Part shown: one piece after another, positions 42,231 through 53,531 of the stretch | How the letters are laid out: every line of letters starts with the position of its first letter | Position numbering within the stretch: the first letter of the stretch is position 1 | Assembly: GCF_010389155.1 (NCBI RefSeq) | Contig: NC_057768.1 | Coordinates: 21,709,966 to 21,773,965 of the forward strand | Direction of reading: 5' to 3' | DNA length: 64,000 nucleotides | Source of the DNA: Erigeron canadensis | Taxonomy: Eukaryota > Streptophyta > Magnoliopsida > Asterales > Asteraceae | Notes under the pieces: generated by a model | Database searches by the model: none | Seen by the model: the letters and a program-made list of their open reading frames with translations, nothing else | What the model was told of the DNA's origin: nothing | Program-made: the position numbers and the translations under genes

Positions 42231-43622
42231 ATATGCTACTAAGGTACATTCCTTTTGAAAAAGATAAAAAATTCCTGAATATAAAGATGTTTAAGTTACT
42301 GATGATTGATCCTATTTGGTATTACTTTCATTCTATACGTATCTATGACATTCCCAAATACAAGTATGTTTCGGTTGCTGATGATAATTTGGACGAACAC
42401 CAATTTCCTAACTTTGTTAACAATCTTAGAGATTCAAGAATTGTCGGTTGCTCTTACGGCTTGTTTTGCTTGTATGGTTATGACCCAAACCGACCGTGTC
42501 TTTCTGAGAACAGAAAAATAAGTTATATGGTTGTTCTCTGGAATCCTTGGATTCGAAAATGTGTTGATGTGTTTGTGCTGAATGTTCTGTATAAAGGGTG
42601 TGGAACTATTTTAGGTTTTGGGGTTAGTCCTCAAACTAAGGACCCTAAGATTTTTAAGATTAATAATCCTGGATATCGAGTTGACACTTCAGTTCACGTC
42701 CCTTCACGTGTTGAGGTTTTTACTTTAAGCTCGGGGATTTGGAAAAGTCCATCATGTAGCGGAAGAAACAATATCCCTTTTCGTAATTCGATTAGGTTTT
42801 GTTGGTCTCAGGTTGCTCTTGACGGGTTTATTTATTGGCATGCCTTTGAGAGGATTAACGTAGATGGTAGATGTTGTTTTCACAATCTGATTATGTCATT
42901 TGATTTGAGTAGTGAGGGATTCGAAGAAGTATGCCTTCCAGATAATTTAGCATGCCTAGATAAGGCCTCTTTATCTATCTCTAAGCGAATGGAGTCTGCT
43001 GTCGTGCTTGAAATCATGAACCTGAAATTTGTGTTGTATGGATGATGGGGCAAGGTGTTACTAAATCGTTTACAAAACTATTCACTGTTAGTACACGGGT
43101 TTCACCTTTCTGTATGGTACGTGGATTTATGAAGAATTGCGAACCTATAGTTGACCATGGATCTCATTCTCTTTTCGCTTATGACTCTTGCTCGGAACGG
43201 ATCAAGGATCTCGGGTTTGTTGGACACAGTGTAACCTTCTCTGTGAAGTCCTACATGGAAAGTCTACTTTTGATTGATCAATGAAATTTTGTAGTGTTTT
43301 TATGGGTATAAATTGCAGGCCATGATATGGTTGCATTGCAAAGTGTGGAGGTATAATCTTACAACCATTGTGGCAGGCACACAAGGTAGTGGGATTAATG
43401 TGTCTAATTTTTATTATGTTTGGCGGTAATTGTATTACTACTTTCTGGTTACTTTCTGTTATGTGACACAAAATGGTTTTTGTTATGTGAGACAAAATGG
43501 TCTGTCCGGTAAAGCATGCTTAATCATTAACGTAAGTAGCCAAGTAATGTTTGGTAGAGATAACCTGATTTATGTAGACATGCTTATTATATAAGCTTGT
43601 AAAGTGCTGATTAATCTTTATA

Positions 43623-44011
43623 CGAGAGCAGGTACCCGAGCGTTGCGGCGGTGAGATGGTGAGGGTGATAGGTCATAGGAGGTGATATGTCATAGAGTGT
43701 CATAGCCAAATGCCTTAGCCGTACGGACTTCACCCTCGAATTTAAAAATTTGTCGAAAGTATATGGAATAACATCTCTAATGAAACAACATGAAATTTTA
43801 AGAACATCCATATAATTTTTATAATTTATCGATGTACGGTTTTTTAGATAAAAATTTTGAAAAAATTAGAGGAATAAAATGATTTATGGAAGAGAGAAAG
43901 TTGTAGACATTGATGTATGGTACATCATGCATTATCATGTGTATATTGTTGAAATTGAATGTTGAAAAGTTGAAAGTTGAAAAATGGATTTGCTTTATAA
44001 TATAGTATAGA
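43623..44011 (-). mobile_element. Short non-autonomous Helitron, CTCG-ending family
   Basis: On the minus strand the 5' end is A|TCTATACTATATTATAAAG, the canonical plant Helitron start. The 3' end has hairpin CCGCCGCAACGCTCGG then GTACCTGCTCTCG|T. The last four bases are CTCG rather than CTRR. 389 bp, no coding. The element at 56344 has the same two ends. Confidence 0.65.
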
Positions 44012-44013
44012 TA

Positions 44014-44881
44014 CTAGATTTTATACCCGTGTCCAACACTGGACACGAGATTTACGATATTAACAATATTAGATCTTCATACATTTAAATCATAAAAGTT
44101 TACAATTTTAAAAATAACACGGTTTTAAGTGTTATATTTTGCAAGTTGTAGTATAATAATCATAGGTTACTCACTGTCATTATTAGCCTAGACATATTGA
44201 TGAAATTTTTTGTCGTAGTCATTCCACAAGACACATGCTATATATAATAATTTATCCATTATAATATATTTTGAAACAGATGTACTCATAATGTGATATT
44301 ATTAGGAAAAATAATTAAGAATTAAAATATAAACATATTTGTGATCCCGAACTTGACATTCAAGTATATGTATTTAATCATGATACGCGTTCATAACACG
44401 CATATGTTTATTTTCAATCATTTGTTCTATGATAATATGATAACAATTAGGATTATTTTTATATTCTTTGATAACAATTAGGACTCTTCTAATATTTGTT
44501 AATAAGTCATTAGGTTTTTAAATAATTTTTTGTATAAAATATTTCACATGTTAAATTTTTTTTATTTAATTAAATGATTGTAAATTTTAAAAAATTCTCT
44601 CAAGTTGATGGCTAAAAATTAATATAAATTAAGTATTCAGGGCTAAAAAATGTAAATTATTGATGGAAAACAAAAAAGTATAAATTAATAAGACTTTTTC
44701 TACAAATTAATATAGATATTAATATAATAATATATTTGGATAATGATTATTAGGATTTTTAATTTATAGTTTATCTAAATGATTACATCATCAAAAGTCA
44801 ATTTGATGAAATCGAACGATGTGATTGGTTAATTAGTAATTAGTTCAACTGTGTTATAGTATATATTAAAATTAAGATAGA
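44014..44881 (-). mobile_element. Non-autonomous Helitron
   Basis: Plus-strand boundary A|CTAG at 44013/44014. On the minus strand the hairpin GTGTCCAGTGTTGGACAC stands shortly before TATAAAATCTAG|T. The 5' end is probably A|TCTATCTTAATTTTAATA at 44881, in a GATATA-rich stretch, so the exact base is uncertain. It abuts the previous Helitron with two bases between. The interior has repeated GATAACAATTAGGA and no ORF. Confidence 0.65.
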
Positions 44882-47227
44882 TATAGATATAGATACAGAT
44901 ACAGATAGTGAGAGTCCACTTATTTGAAAGTAACTCCGGATAGCATTTTCCACTGGTTATGTAGACCCTTGCTTCCCGCAGACAAAGGTCAAGGTGGTAA
45001 CAAAAGTCAATAAAATAGACGTAGACATATGTAGTTGAACATATTTAAGTAATTTAATTAGGACGAGAGTAGGTAAATGTGCAGAACTTGTTTTAAGATA
45101 TCATGGTTTTCTTTTATGTAATTTACCCACTTCACCATTTTTCGACAATCTGCCCTCTTTATCTCTTTTTCAAGTTGCTGTAATTGGAAGGTCTCCATCT
45201 TTTCACATTTCAATTATAGATGGAAGTTATATGCTAAGAGATTTGTGCCTCTGTATTTATATATACAGATTTTGTTTAAAAACTGTGTTTTAATTACTGA
45301 GCTTTTTGTATACCCTACATGCGTAACATGGTAACTTAGGCCAATGTATAAATGTTTCTTTAGGTAAATTATAGCAGAAGTAGTTTAAGGGAAAGCTGAG
45401 TTAACTTTGCCATAAACTTCTTTTTCAATTTTAGCCTCTGTAAGGAAAAAATAATAAATTTAAATCTTTGCAACCTCTTTCTTGGATCATAGCGAGTAAC
45501 CTCTGAAAACTGAGACATTTGACTATATATAATGTACGACTTTTACATTATGATACACTTAAAACAATTATAAGCATGCATGGAAAGCTTGTGATGTGAA
45601 CCAATTTTATGATACACTTAAAACAATTATAAGCATGGGAAGCTTGTGATGTGAACCAAAAGCAATAGAATCAATAGTTTTGTAATGACGAGAAGGCTCA
45701 ATATGATAAGTATCATGTCATTCCTTTGAGCTTATGTTTATGAAGGTCTTGCTTTGACATGCAAATTATGGGCTGTACTTGGCTTGATTAAAAGCATGGA
45801 GATGATAAGTGGCTTTTGTTTTGAAGTTTCATGGGGCCAAGCATGAATGGATTCCGGGTATGTTTTCATCAACAAAACTATCTCAGGGGGTGGAAGATGT
45901 AATTCTAGGCCAGTTGTAGAGCTGTGGGTCATGGATACCTATTGGTGATAGGGGAAGGGGATCCCTGTAGTTGGTTTACTTGGTTATATTGTTGATTCCG
46001 TGTTATAAAACTGGCACTTTTGGTGATGGGTGAAAATGGGCAATCTTTGGGTACATGTAGGAACACGTTGGATTTGGTTGGCCTAAAACACTTGCTGTCC
46101 AAGTTTTATTTACATTTTTGTTAATAAAAATCGGCGTGCCAAAATACTACTGCAATAGTTAAATCTAATTTTGACTAGGTATTTGTTTCCATTATACTCT
46201 TTTGACCATAAACACAAAACATGAACCTACCCTATCATTAGCTGAACTAGATTCCGGATTCTCATGTAGATCAATGACACAAGAAGTTATCAATGACATA
46301 AGCAGTAATCATGTTTTCATGTAACATATGTATGATGATTTGCTAACGACCAACAGACGAAGTACCAAAATGAAAGTATAAAAGAAAGAAATAAACAGAG
46401 AACAAAAGATACATAGTTCATTAGTTTGTATTGAATTGGTTGCTATCAAGTGGTAATGCCACAGTTCTGTTGAAGTTGTGTCTGAAGGTCAAGGTACGTA
46501 CATTTGTTTGTGCTTCATTTAATGTAATAAAATAATAAATTTTTCATAGCTTTTTGATGCAGCAACATAAGAATTGATCCATTACAACCAATAAAGTTTA
46601 GTTTCATAGTGATCGAATAGATTGTAGATATTTGTGTAGATGTACTTATATCTTTACCTTTCAGAATGATGAAAATGCTTTGAAAATATCTTTTTACTGA
46701 TTTTCATAAAACAATACGTGAAAGGGACCTGGTTTGATTAGAGCATATGGTCGGCGGATTGCGCAAACTGAAAAATTAAATGATTGGATCTTTGTCGTTA
46801 TGGGTTGCCCTTTGCTGCTATTGTCTGGGTTCATATTGGTTTCCAATGACTTGGACAGAAGTACCAGCATGTTAATATAGGCTTTGGTGGATTTTGTTGC
46901 TGGTGCAACCATTCTTGGGTTTAAATATTAATTATTTTAAACACTAGCACATTCTAAAACATTATACACTTAAAATGTAAAAGTCACTTAATGTTTTTTA
47001 AACAAACAGAAATATTACTTAAATTTCTTATGTCATGAAACTAATAAACTTACGTAACGAGGTAATTAATTAAATCACATTCATAGTATTTCATACAGAC
47101 ATGGAAAAAGTAATAACTATTTACCTATTGCATATCCCACTCCTTGCAACCTTTAATTTTCCATCTTTAATTTGCCACTGAAGGTTGGTGATGTACCTGC
47201 ATGCAAACATAGAACAAAATATCTTAC
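44882..47227. other. Intergenic, 3' of the LRR kinase
   Basis: A tandem duplication (45548-45660, 59-bp period, unit starting TTATGATACACTTAAAAC) is the only clear structure. Minus-strand ORFs at 45738-45932 and 46694-46912 have no recognisable domain. A candidate alternative last exon of the LRR kinase lies at about 47197-47126. Confidence 0.5.
45548..45660. repeat. Tandem duplication, 59-bp period
   Basis: Two units share TTATGATACACTTAAAAC, AATTATAAGCATG and AAGCTTGTGATGTGAACC. The second lacks four bases (GCAT). Confidence 0.9.
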
Positions 47228-50200
47228 TCATTCTGGTGGTTTTCTAACAGGATTGCGTAAAAGGAGTAAAATTGGTACCTGAAAAGCTTTCAATAATATA
47301 TCTAGTATACGCATCAACTCCTCGACAACAATCTTGATATTCATCCGGCATGACGGGGTTTCTACAGAGCATGATACTCCGATCTTCAAAATTGAAGCTA
47401 AACACTCATCCAGTTCTCCAGTCTTGAATATTGAAGCCAAACACTCATCCACTTTCTGTGCATTTGCTTTAGTGTTTTGCATAACAATTGCGCTCTCATC
47501 AATAACATCAATTACATGATCCGGAAAGGTTGCAGAAACAAATTTATGAAGGCTCAGCCCTTCATCAAAGATGTCATCTGTCGGCTTTTTCCCAGTCATG
47601 ACCTCCAATAATAATATCCCAAAACTATAGACATCTCCACTGCTAGTGATCTCATTCCCCAGACCATACTCTATAATTTATAACAAGAAGGTACTTTAAA
47701 AAAATATAAATATTTCGAAATAAAAATGAGCATATATAAATGCATTAACTTTACCGGGAGGTGCATATCCAATTGTTCCTTTAACACCTGTTGAGCTATG
47801 TTTGTTTGAACTTGTTCCAAGAAATCTTGCCAAACCGAAGTCTCCAATATGGGCAACCATATCATTATCAAGTAGAATATTGCTTGGCTTCAGGTCTCCA
47901 TGAGCAATTCTTGTTAAGCATTCGTTATGAAGATAATCAAGTGCAGATGCGATATCGATGAGAATATTTACTCTTTGAATAAGGCTAAGTTTAGATTTAC
48001 TTGCACTTGAATGCAACCAATCATTTAAACTCCCATTGGGCATGAACTCGTAAACCAAAGCCTTAAAATCATTGCCTTGAAAATCAACACTTGAACACAA
48101 AGTTATTATCTTTAAGAGATTTCGGTGTCGAATATTTCGCCATGCTTCACATTCTGCTATAAAGCTTTTGTGTGCTCCTCGAATCAGTAGATGTAGAACT
48201 TTGACCGCAATAAATTTGTCATCATGTTCAAGGATTCCTTTATAAACGGAGCTAAACCCACCCTTGCCAATTAAATTGGCTTCAGAGAAGCCATTGGTAG
48301 CTTTATGAAGTTGATTATATGTAACTTTCATGGTAAAAAAGTTAGCGTGGAAGTAGCCCCCTGTTCTCCCGTACCATTTCGGTACCCACACTTTTAAGAA
48401 GCCTTCATTCTTTGATGTTTGAGGAAATTCTCTGTTCTTTTTCTTCTTACGGCAAGCATACACTAAACAAACTACTCCAAAAAGCAGTAATGTAACTACA
48501 ATGACTATTATGATCCAATAGAACCTTCGTTCTTGTTTCTTTGTCTTTTTGCATCTGGGTAACCGAAGTTCAACCAAACCCCCACAAAGCCTACTATTTC
48601 CCAAAATAGAGAAAGCACTTGCATTGGAAAACACTCCTACAACTGGCACATCACCCTCAAAATCATTAAAAGATAAATTCATAAATTTTAATGGAAGACT
48701 TTCTAAGAATTGGGGAATTCGGCCTGATAGATTATTATGAGAAATATCAAGTACCTCCAATCCTCTCAACGAACGTAACGAGGATGATATCATGCCTTGA
48801 AGTAAGTTCCCTTTGAGGGATAAGAATGTAAGACTTGTGCAACCAGCAAGCCCAACTGGAATATCACCCGATATATTATTATAAGATATATCTAGTGCGG
48901 TCAGCATCTTGAGGTCTCCGATCTCATTTGGAAGTGAACCAGATAGGTTGTTATTAGAAAGGTTAAATGTTATCGATAGAGAGGGAAGTTGGAAAAGCTG
49001 TTTAGGTATTGTGCCACTGAGTTTGTTGTCATGAAGGTGCAACTCCGACAGCTTTTGACAATTTCCTAAGCTTGTTGGAATGTGACCTTCGAGTCTATTG
49101 GAACCTAAACGAAGCGTAATCAATGAAGATAAGTTCCCAATGACTTCTGGAATTGGACCAGAAAAATGGTTTTCATCTAAAGCAACAAATCCTAGGTTTT
49201 GAAGCATACCAATGGTAGAGGGGATGCTTCCGGAGAATTGGTTGGCATCTAAAGATAAATATTTTAAGCCAACTAGATTACCAATACTTGAAGGGATAGC
49301 TCCATAAAATCGGTTTCCTCCCAAGCGTAACCTAACAAGTTGTTGAGACAGATTACCTATTGATTGTGGAACCATTCCTTGAAAGTTGCACTCTGTAAGC
49401 CCCAATCTTATTAAGCTGCTGCAGTTTTTCAAAGAATCAATTAAGAACTTCACATCTCCTCCTCGTCCAAAGTCGTTACCAATTAAGAACAGGAAACGAA
49501 GATCTCTTAGTTTTGCAAAGTCGATGGTCAACTTCCCTATGAAACTGTTGTAACTTATTTCAAGTATGTTTAATTTCGAACAGTTAGATAAAGACGGTGG
49601 AAGAAGTCCACTTAATTTGTTATTATTTAACTCAAGCCACTCGAGATTAGGGAGATCTATGGTAGGAGGAAGACTACCGGTAAGGTTATTAGTAGGGAAG
49701 GATAGAGCAGTTAGAAGTGAAAGATTGTAAAGAAAATAAGGGATGGTTCCATGTAAGTTGCATTCAGCAAAGCCAATTTGCGTCAAGTTTTTCCAATTAC
49801 CTAATGTCTCTGGAATAGTGCCACCAAATGGATTTCCGTAAGCAGAGAACGCTTCCATTGAAGTAATATTCCCTAAGGAAGGTGGGATCCCACCTGTTAG
49901 CTTATTTTTATGAATTGTAACTATTGTAAGTTTCGAGAGGAAACTGATCTCATTGGGTATGTTTCCAACTAGCATATTTTTAGCAAGTCCAAGCGCTTCA
50001 AGGTTAAAACAACCAGACAAGTTAGTTGGAATGGATCCGCTGAATTTGTTTTCTTCAAGATCGAGGACACGTAGCCTAGATATACGACCAAGTTCGTGAG
50101 GAATGCTTCCTTGAAAGCTGTTATTCCCGAGATTAAGATGACGAAGGAAGCTTAGGTTCCCTATATGGGGGGATAAAGAGCCTTCTAGGGCTGTCGAATC

Positions 50201-50455
50201 GAGTCTTAGGACAATCACTCTTCTATGTCGCTTTCCACAAGAAACACCATGCCAATTACAGAAATGTATGGAATTGTTCCATGTGCTTAAAGCTCCATAT
50301 GGATCATGAATAATCATCTCCTTAAATGACAACAACGCCGCATGATCACTCGCATTTCCGCCAGCAGAAGCGGTAGTCAAAGTTACAAAAATAGCATAAA
50401 ATAGAAAAGAAATACGAGGGGAATAATACGATGATAAACAAATTAGTGGGCTCAT
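47228..50455 (-). CDS. LRR receptor-like kinase, subfamily XII type (non-RD)
   Basis: Plasma-membrane receptor kinase. Exon 1 is 50455-47755, exon 2 starts 47670; the phase-1 GT-AG intron falls in the APPE motif. Order: signal peptide (residues 1-31), LRRNT (ALLSFKEMI..WNNSIHFCNWHGVSC), about 22 plant-type LRRs (residues ~78-615, LxxNxxxGxIP), membrane helix at ~643-667 followed by RKKKK, then a Ser/Thr kinase. Kinase motifs: IGKGGFSSVYKG, AVKVLHL, AHGDLKPSNILLD, GDFGLARF, GYAPPEYG, DVYSFGILLLEVMTGKKP. HGD instead of HRD makes it non-RD, as in EFR/Xa21-class immune receptors; the ligand is unknown. Reading through after 47279 ends at 47228 with a basic tail; a donor GTACC at 47278 could instead splice to an exon near 47197 with a short tail. 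The C-lobe contains a duplicated DECLASI segment. Confidence 0.93.
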
Positions 50456-50879
50456 TTTTGGATATGAACTTCAGATCATGTACATTGCTAGTTTTTTATC
50501 CTTAGATTTTGCAAGTTGTTATGTGAATGTCATTTATCAAATTCCTTTTCACATTGATGAACACATTTAATTGACTAGACCCAATACAGAAATAATACTA
50601 ATTATCTATGTGGGCACTGTGCGGAAAGTAGGTCTACATTAATGCAAGGTGGAATTTTCTTTGGAGACATGACTGATATTTTTTTCTTTTTAAAAGGCAA
50701 GACATGAGTCATATAAGCCTAGTTATCATCAGATCACTAGCAAATTATCACATAAAAAAATGATATTTTATATCTGAAAAATGTTAATAACAACCCTAAA
50801 AACTGTTATTAATAAGTTATTACGGATATAAAAAGTAAGAGTTTTTTTTTTAAACTAGTGTAGTAGTGGATGATCATGT

Positions 50880-51900
50880 GGTTAGTTATTTAACCTTTTG
50901 CATAATTTGCAAGCATGATCAAACCACCAAATAAGTCTTACTGAAACTGTAACACTTGACTTTTTATGCATAGTTCCACAAAGGGAAGTGATCTGTGCAT
51001 CACCATATTTTGACTGTACACCACTAAACATGCTATATAGTATTATACTGTACAACACTTTAAAGCATATTTGGTGGTGTACGGTCAAAAATAGGTTTCA
51101 TTCTGATTGATAGCATGGCGGATGCTAAAATGATAGCATGGCAAGTGTCACTAGATGGAATTGGGTTACTAATTCTGGTATATAATGGCATCTTTTAAAA
51201 TACATGTAAAGTGGGTCGATTTGGGTTATATCTTCTGTTGGTCGCATTGGTAAAGTTTCTAATCATGATTTACTTCATACAGTATTTCTAAAATATTTTA
51301 AAAGAGATTCGAAAAATCCCACGGGATACCTCGGTTAAACCACGTACACCAGAGTCAGAAAGACTCGCCTTCCCATGATAACTTGAATATGAAAAACCTC
51401 ATCCATCTAGCTTTTAGAGGTCAACTATACCTATTTCACCGGCATTGAAATTTTAACTGTTTTTAACTATTTTTACCATATTCGTGCCTAAACTACGTAT
51501 TTTTTAACTCTAAGTTCATTTGTTTCTGCTTTTCTTTTTAAGTTTAAAAATGAAGAAACTTGAGCAATCTATCTCCAAACTAAAAGATAACTGAACTTTT
51601 GCACAATCATTTTATGGGATACACCAGATACTTGTATGAGTTGGAGCAATACCTTGATGGTTTCTTGGATACGTTCAACAATGAAAGCAAAAATAGACCC
51701 TCCTTTTGATAAAGAGTCCACAAAAGGAATACTTGTACAAACTCTGAGTGCTTCCTCTTGCAAAAATGGGTCGTTAAGATTTTGGCTTTCGTCAGGTCCT
51801 CGTGATTTCTAACTCTCTCCCTGGGGCTGCCATCAATGATCTCTTTATACAAATGTTATCTAAGACCAGACACCCTCTAGTTCCAAGGTTATCAAGGAGA
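50880..51900 (+). pseudogene. Truncated duplicate of the ADC lyase gene
   Basis: 50890-50985 matches intron 3 of the intact gene (58921-59030: GCATGATCAAACCACCAAAT, AAGTCTT). 51540-51614 matches the end of that intron, including CTTGAGCAATCTATCTC and the acceptor ACACCAG. 51615 to about 51900 matches exon 4 (CTTGTATGAGTTGGAGCAA, AAAATAGACCCTCC, CTTGTACAAAC). The copied frame is broken: CGTGATTTCTAACTCTC introduces a stop and there are small indels. No exons 1-3 or 5 are present. The copied intron is expanded by an inverted-repeat insertion at 51004-51093. Confidence 0.9.
51004..51093. mobile_element. Small foldback (MITE-like) in the pseudogene
   Basis: The arms CATATTTTGACTGTACACCAC and GGTGGTGTACGGTCAAAAATA are inverted copies around a 33-base AT-rich loop. 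It is absent at the corresponding point of the parent intron, so it inserted after the duplication. Confidence 0.6.
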
Positions 51901-52285
51901 TTTTGGTATCATGTTGTCATTTCCTTCAACCCATATCCCAGCAACATGTAGTCAAATTGTGTTATGTAAATTTTCTGAAATTCTATATAATAAGGTAAAA
52001 ACTTGTAGATAAGAAGGTAAAAAATATATATCATCAAAAAGGTTAACAGGACACATGATCATTTGGTCACAATATATAATCTTTAAACTGTTATTCCACA
52101 AAGACACAATTAGACCGCTTTGAACTTAAAATATAATCAGACCACGTATGACCCTTATAACAATAAAATTCAGTAGAAATTTCAAGAATGATAGTTAGTT
52201 GATTATGTGAAAAAATGAACATGGACCCTGTTGCAATCAACTCTCTATCATAAAAGGTTTAAAATAAAAGTTAGTTGAAATTCTC

Positions 52286-52866
52286 TATACTAAAGTTAAC
52301 AAAATATCATCAGAAAGCCTATTTATTGTCTCTAATGTTGTAGAACGGTTGTACACCATTTGGTCAAGTTCAACCGATGTGTTCAAAGTGACTCTATAGC
52401 TGTTAAGAGGTCCCAAATGAGCCATGCTGCGAAAGGTTGTTGCATATAGATTTGCAGCAAGAGCACGTGTCAAGATGCGAACTACGATGTTCTTATCAAG
52501 ATTTGGCCATCTAAGTCTCAGATCTTCGGTGTCCGCATCATAAAAGTACAACTGTAAATACCTAGGTGTTCCGTCCCTCGGTACTAATTGATCAACCTGG
52601 TGATACATTCCTCAATGAACACAAAAAGTATAAACTCCAGCAGTCATACCCATTGAAGTGAACAAAAAATTTGTGTTGTACGAACGTATGTGGTGCCTGA
52701 ACATCTTTCCCAATTCTGATTGAGCCGTAAAGAGATTATACAGTTCTGTTGGAACACATGTGACACCCAACTTTGTCTTTCCTCCCATACAACAAATCGT
52801 GGAGAATTCAAATTTAAACTTTGTTGCTCCACAATAACGACATGGGGGCTTTTTTTTCAACACACC
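52286..52866 (-). pseudogene. Helitron helicase N-terminal relic
   Basis: Two minus-strand frames adjoin: 52863-52612 (CRYCGATKFKFE, CCMGGK, SELGKMFRHHIRSYNTNFLFTSMG, VYTFCVH) and 52608-52285 (YHQVDQLVPRDGTPRYLQLYFYDAD). Together they resemble the conserved N-terminal region of plant Helitron Rep-helicase proteins, where the CxxC and PRYLQLYFYDT blocks are well known. A stop/frameshift at about 52610 separates them. The rolling-circle Rep catalytic motif and helicase domain are absent, and no Helitron termini were found around it. Confidence 0.7.
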
Positions 52867-53531
52867 ATGGTTTTTAGGGACACCATTGTAAACAAAATCA
52901 TAACCATCCTCTTCGACTTCCTCGTATGTGGTGGAAAGCTTGAGAGTAACTTAAGTACTATATATGACCTACATTATATCATCTATATATGAGCTGTTTA
53001 TAAAAAAAAACAATAATAAATTTCAATAATAAGACATTGTTATAAAACCAAATACTATGTAGAGTTACATATGAGCTGTTGATAAATTTTTGATGGTGTT
53101 TGTGACTGGGAGGGGTATTTTCGTTTGGAAATTGTTGATGAACTTGTTGGTTAATTGGATGGTGATATGAAATCTTTGTTCCCAAAACCTGTGGTAGATT
53201 GGGTTGGCGGCTGACTTGAACTTAGCATCATATGTTTCATTGTAGCCCTAGGATTTTTTCTACCACTTTGCAACTATGCTAATGGCTTAACAATGTATCA
53301 TTTGCTGGAAAAAAAAAAGGGATGAATTCTTAAACTCAAAATTCCAAGACTAAATATACCGTTGAAAAACAATATTTGAGATTAATGATAGAATGAAAAG
53401 ATAAAGTTTGAGATACAAGTTAATGAAAACCGATATTAATTGGTGATTTATATATTTATAAATTTAAAATTATAAAACTATGTTCAATTGTTTTCTAATC
53501 ATATTAAATATTGGGTCTGAAATAGAAATTA

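Larger units (their letters stand above)
34173..43284 (+). pseudogene. F-box protein gene interrupted by a Copia element
   Basis: N-terminal exon 34173-34334: MSDNIPLELQVEIIEMVPVK begins a classic F-box (LPxE..I...LPVK.LL.FR.VSK.W). It is cut after about 54 codons by the retrotransposon at 34335-42230. The frame resumes at 42231 with the duplicated ATATG and, once one duplicated copy is discounted, continues without a shift into LLRYIPFEKD. The rest has the F-box-associated layout: NSRIVGCSYGLFC-like block (IVGCSYGLFCLYGYD), VLWNPWIRKCV, a GFGVSPQTKDPKI block, and FTLSSGIWKSPS. A second defect near 43015, apparently one lost base, moves the last 80 codons (GQGVTKSFTKLFTV to LLLIDQ, stop 43282-43284) into another frame. 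The role would be substrate recognition in an SCF ubiquitin ligase; this copy cannot encode a full protein. Confidence 0.9.
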
